Below, piece after piece: positions 31,853-36,602 of a stretch of DNA of 36,602 nt (its first letter is position 1; the number at the start of each line of letters is the position of its first letter). The translations under genes and the position numbers were made by a program. The stretch comes from an uncultured Planctomycetales bacterium. GTDB taxonomy: Bacteria; Planctomycetota; Planctomycetia; Pirellulales; S012-138. The DNA is taken from positions 1-36,602 of the forward strand of contig CALJLD010000026.1 in the NCBI GenBank assembly GCA_937982665.1, given 5' to 3'. Under the pieces are notes generated by a model that saw only the letters and a list, made by a program, of their open reading frames with translations, was not told where the DNA came from and did no database searches.

Positions 31853-33915
31853 TGAATTCCTCACAGCTGTTGATTTGGGCGCTTTGGATTGGCGTGGGCT
31901 TGCTCACGCTCTCCGCCATTGCGCTCATGTTCACACGCTGGGGAAAGAAAAGCCCGCTACGGAAATGCTTCGTCATCTCGTTGCTCGCACATCTCAACTT
32001 GCTGGGCTATGCCTGGACCGTGCAGATTGTCGCCCATGGCATTGAACAGCGTTTCGGCGAGTCCGTGCGGATCAGCATGGTGGAAGATGAAATCCTTCCG
32101 CCGGATCAAGAACAGCAATCGCAAACCACGGCCAGTCCCTGGGACGCATCCAATGAACGGCCGCTGATTGATCACACAGTTGATCCGCAGCGGATGCAAC
32201 GGCAAGAGGACGAAAACCTGCCGCACCGCTCCAACGAAGTCTCTGCGTCATCGCTGCCGGATTTCCAAACATTGCCGGAGCCTACGCAGCAAGCCAACGT
32301 TTCCGGTCAACAGGCGATGGCCGCGCCCGAATTGGTCACTCACGCCACGCCGCGAGAAGCGGAACAGGTGCAGACCCAGCAACCGCAAACCGTTCAGCAC
32401 GAGTTGGATCCCGCGCAATCCGCCAACGGTCAGCCGGAGCGAATCGCCGCGAATACCAACAGCATCGAACCTCAACGCAACGCCGCGCCGCCGGAATCGC
32501 CCGTCCGCGATGTCATACCGCGATTGCCCAACCAGCAACAGGCGGCCATCACGGAGAACCGCGACGCGGCACTGCGCGATCAGGCGCTCGCACAAGCCAG
32601 CCCGGAAACACGCCCGGCGGATGTCGACGCGTTTGCCCAAGATCGAAATTCCCACGAGTTGAGCGCCACCGCGGCCGCACAAGTACGAGGCCACAGCCCC
32701 GACAGCGCCGCGGCCGTTCATCCTCAAATGGCGCCCGTTCGTCCGGCCAGCGATGGCTCAAACATTGGACCATCCCCATTGCGCAACGCCTCGCCCTTGG
32801 CATTCCGTAATTCGCTGCCTCCGGCGTATCGGCTTCGCGTGGCCAACAATCGCTCGCAAATCATCGCGGAGCGCGGCGGTTCCGCCAAGACGGAAGCCGC
32901 GGTCAAGTCCGCGCTCGCCTGGCTCGCCCGCAACCAAAGCGGTGACGGCAGCTGGAGCGCATCGGCCCATGGTGGCGAACGCGAAAACAAGGTCAACGGT
33001 CAAGATCGCGGCGGTTTGCAAATGAACGCGGACACCGCCATCACCGGGCTTGCGTTGTTGGCATTCCTGGGCGATGGCCACACGCATCAGCGCGGCGAAT
33101 ACAAATCCCAAGTCGAAAAAGGTATCGACTATCTGCTTCGCTCGCAGGCGGCCGATGGCAGCTTGTCCGGCCGCGCGTCAAACTTTGCCGCGATGTATTG
33201 TCATGGCATGGCGACGTACGCGTTGGCAGAAGCCTATGTTCTTTCCAGCGACGACAACCTTCGCGAACCGTTGCGCAGAGCTGTCCGCTTTACGCTGGAA
33301 GCCCAGTCCCCGCATGATGGCGGCTGGCGTTATCAACGCGGTGATGTGCAAGGCGATACCAGTCAACTGGGCTGGCAGTTGCTCGCCCTCACAAGTGCGG
33401 AAGCCGGCGGCATTGAAGTTCCCAAGTCGTCGCGAGATGGCATGGTGCGATTCCTCAAGACGGTTTCCTTTGGCGACTACGACGGCATTGCCAGTTACAA
33501 AGCCCGCGAGTTGGCCTCGCCATCGATGACTGCCGAGGCGCTGTTTTGCAAGTTGCTGCTGGGCATGCAGCGCGATAATCCCGCCTGCGAGGAAGCCGGC
33601 AACTACTTGCTCGGTTCGCTTCCCGGCGCGGAAGACAAGCCCAACTATTACTATTGGTATTATGGGACGCTTTCCATGTACCAACTCGGCGGCCGGCACT
33701 GGCAAGCCTGGAATCAGGCATTGTTGGAGCAACTGCTATCCCGCCAGCGGGGCGACGGCGACAATGTCGGCAGTTGGGAAGCCGACTCCGTCTGGGGCGG
33801 CTACGGCGGCCGCGTCTACTCCACCGCTCTGGCGACGCTCTCGCTGGAAGCCTATTACCGCTTCGCCCCCATGTATCAAACGGCCCACCGCCGCGGCGAA
33901 ACAACGCTTCGTTGA
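31852..33915 (+). CDS. TonB-like protein with a squalene-cyclase-fold C-terminus
   Basis: A 687-aa protein. Two N-terminal hydrophobic segments (about 6-28 and 39-59) are present; the second contains S43-LLA-H47, the SxxxH spacing by which TonB/TolA anchors engage ExbB-ExbD. Residues about 66-343 are a Gln/Ala/Pro-rich periplasmic linker. Residues about 344-675 form an alpha/alpha toroid of the prenyltransferase/squalene-oxidase type with QW-like motifs: QSGDGSW (362), QAADGSL (432), QSPHDGGW (485) and QRGDGDNVGSW (632). The cyclase DxDD motif is absent, so it is probably a binding domain, not a terpene cyclase. A TAATG overlap with exbD indicates coupled synthesis. It replaces tolA/tonB in this operon. 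Confidence 0.88.
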   Translation: MNSSQLLIWALWIGVGLLTLSAIALMFTRWGKKSPLRKCFVISLLAHLNLLGYAWTVQIVAHGIEQRFGESVRISMVEDEILPPDQEQQSQTTASPWDASNERPLIDHTVDPQRMQRQEDENLPHRSNEVSASSLPDFQTLPEPTQQANVSGQQAMAAPELVTHATPREAEQVQTQQPQTVQHELDPAQSANGQPERIAANTNSIEPQRNAAPPESPVRDVIPRLPNQQQAAITENRDAALRDQALAQASPETRPADVDAFAQDRNSHELSATAAAQVRGHSPDSAAAVHPQMAPVRPASDGSNIGPSPLRNASPLAFRNSLPPAYRLRVANNRSQIIAERGGSAKTEAAVKSALAWLARNQSGDGSWSASAHGGERENKVNGQDRGGLQMNADTAITGLALLAFLGDGHTHQRGEYKSQVEKGIDYLLRSQAADGSLSGRASNFAAMYCHGMATYALAEAYVLSSDDNLREPLRRAVRFTLEAQSPHDGGWRYQRGDVQGDTSQLGWQLLALTSAEAGGIEVPKSSRDGMVRFLKTVSFGDYDGIASYKARELASPSMTAEALFCKLLLGMQRDNPACEEAGNYLLGSLPGAEDKPNYYYWYYGTLSMYQLGGRHWQAWNQALLEQLLSRQRGDGDNVGSWEADSVWGGYGGRVYSTALATLSLEAYYRFAPMYQTAHRRGETTLR

Positions 33916-33997
33916 GCCACTCTTCGCGCAAATAGTCCTTTCGTTTGGATAACTGTTTAAGCGCGAAAGCGATTTCTGGCGGCCTCTCTTTGCCGTC

Positions 33998-34017
33998 ATT
34001 CCCGCGAAGGCGGGAAT
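33998..34017. repeat. REP-type hairpin, copy 1
   Basis: attcccgc-gaag-gcgggaat, flanked by gtc and ccag. Hairpins of this type (compare dRS3-like ATTCCC-N8-GGGAAT) are common intergenic repeats in many bacteria. Confidence 0.88.
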
Positions 34018-34145
34018 CCAGGGAACAGCGCCAGGCGATCAATCCTCGGCCGCTCCTAGAAAAAAATTTTGGGCCGGCTGCAAATATCAGCCACGAGAGC
34101 GCTTATCTATATACAGAGGGAAATAGCGCAAGCACACCGTCCGTC

Positions 34146-34165
34146 ATTCCCGCGAATGCGGGAAT
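34146..34165. repeat. REP-type hairpin, copy 2
   Basis: attcccgc-gaat-gcgggaat with the same flanks (ccgtc and ccagt), same orientation as copy 1. Confidence 0.88.
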
Positions 34166-34522
34166 CCAGTTTCCGATGTCACGACGCCGGAGAAAAGCGA
34201 GCGCGAATGAAAACAGCCACTGTGCCGGGATCAATTCCTACCGTAATTTCGTGACAGAATTTGCACGGAACGGGTTTGAAAGACCAAACGCCGTTTGCGA
34301 TGAGCGTGCGCGCCCAAGGACTGCATCTCCGTTCTTCGAGCGATCAGTCTGCTCAGCGCAATGTCACAAATGAAACAACGTCACACAATGCACTCAACAC
34401 AAACAGCAACTCACCACACGCCGCAATCGCAGGCGCTGCAGCCGATCGCAACGACACGGCGCGGATCACCTTCGCCAAGGACAGTTCGCGAAACGCTCGA
34501 AACCGTTCCCGGGGGGGCACAC

Positions 34523-34606
34523 GGAAAAGTTTCCAACGCGAGGGAAAAGATTTCGAACGCGTGCAGAAAGGTTCAGAACGCGTGCGAAAAGTTTTTAGCG
34601 CGTCTG
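34523..34606. repeat. Degenerate 21-bp tandem repeat, four units
   Basis: Four units of 21 bp share a gaaaag-(N)-tttc core and aacgcg, with aacgcg at 34535-34540, 34556-34561 and 34577-34582; the fourth is diverged. In one plus frame the units read as seven-residue repeats (GKVSNAR, EKISNAC, RKVQNAC, EKFLARL). Confidence 0.75.
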
Positions 34607-34775
34607 AAACCGTTTCCGCCAAGAACCATCTCCGGGCGAAATCGCGATTTTGCGCGGTGTTCATGAGAAATACGTTCTGAAACACCGCCTGAGAGACTCA
34701 CCAAGTCAGCCTTTGAAAACTTCAATCGCAGAAAGGACAAGCTCAACCGGAATGGATCGCTTGCACACAACGTGG

Positions 34776-36317
34776 CTAGTGCCCCCCACCGCCCGAGCCG
34801 GCGTTGCCCTGGTTTGGTCGGCGAACGCGAGCTGGGGGACGCGTGTTTTCGCCCTGCGTCTCCGTGAGTCTGTCGCCAAGGTCCTTGCGGGCGGTCTCAA
34901 TCATCTTCGTCAGCCGCTCAACAATCTCCGGATGCTCCTCGGCGAGATTGGTCGTTTCGCCGATGTCGTCTCGCAGATTGAACAGCGAGAGCCCGATCTC
35001 CTTCTGCACGTAGCTTCCTTGAAATTGCGGCGTCGCCAGGCGGGCGCCATCGATGCTGCGGTACTTGTGCGGAACGTGCAACTTCCAGTCGCCACTGCGA
35101 ACGGCATGCAACTCCCGGCCGCGAAAATAGAAGAACGCATCATGCGGACTCTTGGCATCCGGCTTTCCGGTCAGCAACGCCTGAATGTCTTTGCCGTCAA
35201 TCTGTCGCTCCGGCAACTTCGCGCCAGTCAACGCGGCAATGGTAGGCAGAAAGTCCATGGCCGTTGCGACTTCGTTGCAAACCAAACCCGCGGGGATCTT
35301 CTCCGGCCAACGGGCCAGGAACGGCACACGTTGTCCACCTTCAAAGCAGGTTCCTTTGCCTTCCCGCAGCGGTTTGGCCGTGCCGCCGTTCTCGCCTTTG
35401 ACAAGCCAGGGCCCATTATCAGAAGTGAACAAGACAAGCGTGTTGTCCGCGACGCCGGCGGTTTCCAGCGCGTTCATCACCTGGCCTACGGACCAGTCAA
35501 TCTCTTCGATCACATCGCCATACAACCCCCGCTCCGTCCGACCGAGAAATTCCTCCGAGGCAAACAACGGAACATGCGGAAAGTTGTGCGCGAAGTAAAG
35601 GAAGAAAGGACCGTCCTTGTTCGCATTGATAAAGTCGACAGCCTCGGCCGTGTACTGCGCGGTCAGTTGCGATTGATCCGGCTCTTCCTCAAGGATTTCT
35701 TCATTCCGCAACAGCGGCAACGGCGGATGATTTCTGGCCGGCGGATTCGGATTCTTGGAAGCATCAGGCGTCATGTCATTCGAATACGGCAGGCCAAGAT
35801 ATTGATCAAAGCCCTGCCGCGTTGGCAGCACGCTGGCGTGCCGGCCCAGATGCCACTTGCCGACACAAGCGGTCGCGTAGCCTTCGGCTTTCAGCATGTC
35901 AGCAATCGTCGTCTCGTCAGGATGCAGTCCGATGGCCGCACGGGGACCGAGTACATTGGGGATGCTCACTCGCAACGGATAACAACCGGTCAGCAAAGCC
36001 GCCCGAGACGGCGAGCAACTGGGCGCTGCCACGTAGAAATCGGTAAACCGCGCGCCTTCAGCCGCCATGCGATCCAAGTTCGGCGTCGCAAAACCCTCCG
36101 CGCCGAAAGTTCCGATGTCCGAGTAACCTTGATCGTCGGTAAAGATGATTACGACGTTTGGGGCACTGCGAGGTGGCGAATCCTGTGCATGAATATCGGC
36201 ATTTGGTGACATGGCTGCCATCGCCGTTACAAATGTCAGTGTAGCTATTCTGTGCAGCAAAAGGTGGCCAGTGCTGGCTGAGCCATGGGCCGCATTGGGG
36301 ATGATTTTGTCTTGCAT
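34776..36317 (-). CDS. Exported Cys-type sulfatase
   Basis: A 513-aa sulfatase hydrolysing sulfate esters, perhaps of algal polysaccharides. Metal-site aspartates D61-D62 (IIFTDDQGYSD), the sulfatase signature C101-S-P-S-R-A-A-L-L-T-G with C101 as the formylglycine precursor, GKWHLG, and the second metal site TSDNGPW are all present. An N-terminal hydrophobic segment (about 19-45) indicates export. The tail is glycine-rich (GSGGGGH). It needs a formylglycine-generating enzyme; the SUMF1 protein at 15067-16224 lacks the catalytic cysteines and is unlikely to serve. The start at 36317 has no clear Shine-Dalgarno and lies against a partial REP repeat. Confidence 0.94.
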   Translation of the reverse strand: MQDKIIPNAAHGSASTGHLLLHRIATLTFVTAMAAMSPNADIHAQDSPPRSAPNVVIIFTDDQGYSDIGTFGAEGFATPNLDRMAAEGARFTDFYVAAPSCSPSRAALLTGCYPLRVSIPNVLGPRAAIGLHPDETTIADMLKAEGYATACVGKWHLGRHASVLPTRQGFDQYLGLPYSNDMTPDASKNPNPPARNHPPLPLLRNEEILEEEPDQSQLTAQYTAEAVDFINANKDGPFFLYFAHNFPHVPLFASEEFLGRTERGLYGDVIEEIDWSVGQVMNALETAGVADNTLVLFTSDNGPWLVKGENGGTAKPLREGKGTCFEGGQRVPFLARWPEKIPAGLVCNEVATAMDFLPTIAALTGAKLPERQIDGKDIQALLTGKPDAKSPHDAFFYFRGRELHAVRSGDWKLHVPHKYRSIDGARLATPQFQGSYVQKEIGLSLFNLRDDIGETTNLAEEHPEIVERLTKMIETARKDLGDRLTETQGENTRPPARVRRPNQGNAGSGGGGH

Positions 36318-36318
36318 T

Positions 36319-36331
36319 GCGGGAATCCAGT
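36319..36331. repeat. Half copy of the REP-type hairpin
   Basis: gcgggaatccagt matches the right half and flank of the hairpins at 33998 and 34146; the left arm is replaced by the sulfatase start region. Confidence 0.65.
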
Positions 36332-36403
36332 AAAGGGCGTGGGATCAAGCTATCCAGTATCCCTTCACTTAGTGCCTAGTCAACTTTCTACCAGCCTCGC
36401 AGC

Positions 36404-36602
36404 GTGTTGCCGGCGTCTGGATCGCGCTTTCCGCAACGGGCATTGCTGGAAGTTGCCGTCGATGATGCGGTCGAAGAATGGGAAGCGCAACCGACATGGC
36501 TCAAGACTATGGATCAGGCGGCGCATTACGCGTCGCAGAATTTCTTGTGGGACGAACTCCAACAAGCCGCACCTTGGGTTGACCTGGGAAGTAACTTGCT
36601 TT
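36404..36602 (+). CDS. Partial ORF at the window edge, unrecognised
   Basis: A plus-strand frame opens after a TAG at 36377-36379. A GTG (36404) or TTG (36407) is available, and the frame stays open to the end of the window (about 66 codons). The sequence has protein-like composition (VAVDDAVEEWEAQPTWLK, MDQAAHYASQNFLWDELQQ, PWVDLGSNLL). No family is recognised and no Shine-Dalgarno is clear. It may be a true gene start or a fragment whose 5' part is lost. The opposite frame (36380-36565) is less protein-like. Confidence 0.4.
   Translation, partial: MLPASGSRFPQRALLEVAVDDAVEEWEAQPTWLKTMDQAAHYASQNFLWDELQQAAPWVDLGSNLL

Larger units (their letters stand above)
33916..34775. other. Repeat-rich intergenic region
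   Basis: About 860 bases between the convergent TonB-like and sulfatase genes hold two REP-type hairpins (33998-34017, 34146-34165) and a 21-bp tandem repeat (34523-34606). Open frames across the tandem repeat exist on both strands but none looks like a real gene. Confidence 0.6.

Noticed and set aside
34261..34680. Open frames on both strands across the 21-bp repeat
   Set aside because: Several frames are open at once because the repeat lacks stops; none has a ribosome site or recognisable content outside the repeat.

Overview
The window looks like chromosome from a planctomycete, probably of the Pirellulales type. This is an inference from gene content: a Tat-exported Gfo/Idh/MocA oxidoreductase, a Cys-type sulfatase, a PQQ-propeller protein carrying EF-hands, a SUMF1-domain protein, a TIGR03790-like protein, and an ExbB/ExbD locus with a squalene-cyclase-fold partner. 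The DNA is moderately GC-rich. Many genes have Shine-Dalgarno sequences and some use GTG or TTG starts. Intergenic spaces carry several families of short palindromic repeats.

Left part (about 1-13.8 kb). After a secreted PQQ/EF-hand protein and tRNA-Arg(CCG) comes an island of signalling and envelope-stress genes. It begins with an NtrC-type sigma-54 activator (2021-3520, minus) and holds a hybrid histidine kinase with two receiver domains and an HPt domain (9211-11706, minus). Between and beside them are small membrane proteins, lipoproteins and stress-type families: a coiled-coil lipoprotein, a zinc-ribbon/PH-domain membrane protein, an AI-2E-type transporter, YqjD/YqjE/holin-like proteins, two CsbD proteins, DUF1328 and an entericidin-like lipoprotein. 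Several transcription units start behind GG-N10-GC sequences resembling -24/-12 promoters. The one at 9041-9057 matches the consensus fully. The simplest reading is a self-contained sigma-54 stress regulon with its own phosphorelay.

Middle part (13.7-27.3 kb). Mostly single genes: ApbE, a SUMF1-domain protein without catalytic cysteines, a Tat-exported oxidoreductase, a TIGR03790-like protein with a TPR insertion, a stand-alone receiver protein with an 18-bp repeat in its N-terminus, XerC, a CsgG/TolB-like lipoprotein, a BON-domain protein and another lipoprotein. Three good intrinsic terminators occur here. The stretch 21666-22412 is gene-poor and repeat-rich.

Right part (27.3-36.6 kb). A likely four-gene operon encodes a 1032-aa TPR protein, ExbB/TolQ, ExbD/TolR and a 687-aa protein. 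The last has a TonB-like N-terminus (membrane segment with SxxxH), a Gln-rich linker and a squalene-cyclase-like alpha/alpha toroid. It resembles a Tol-Pal or Ton machine whose energised rod ends in a toroid. After a repeat-rich gap comes a sulfatase on the minus strand and the start of an unrecognised gene at the right edge.
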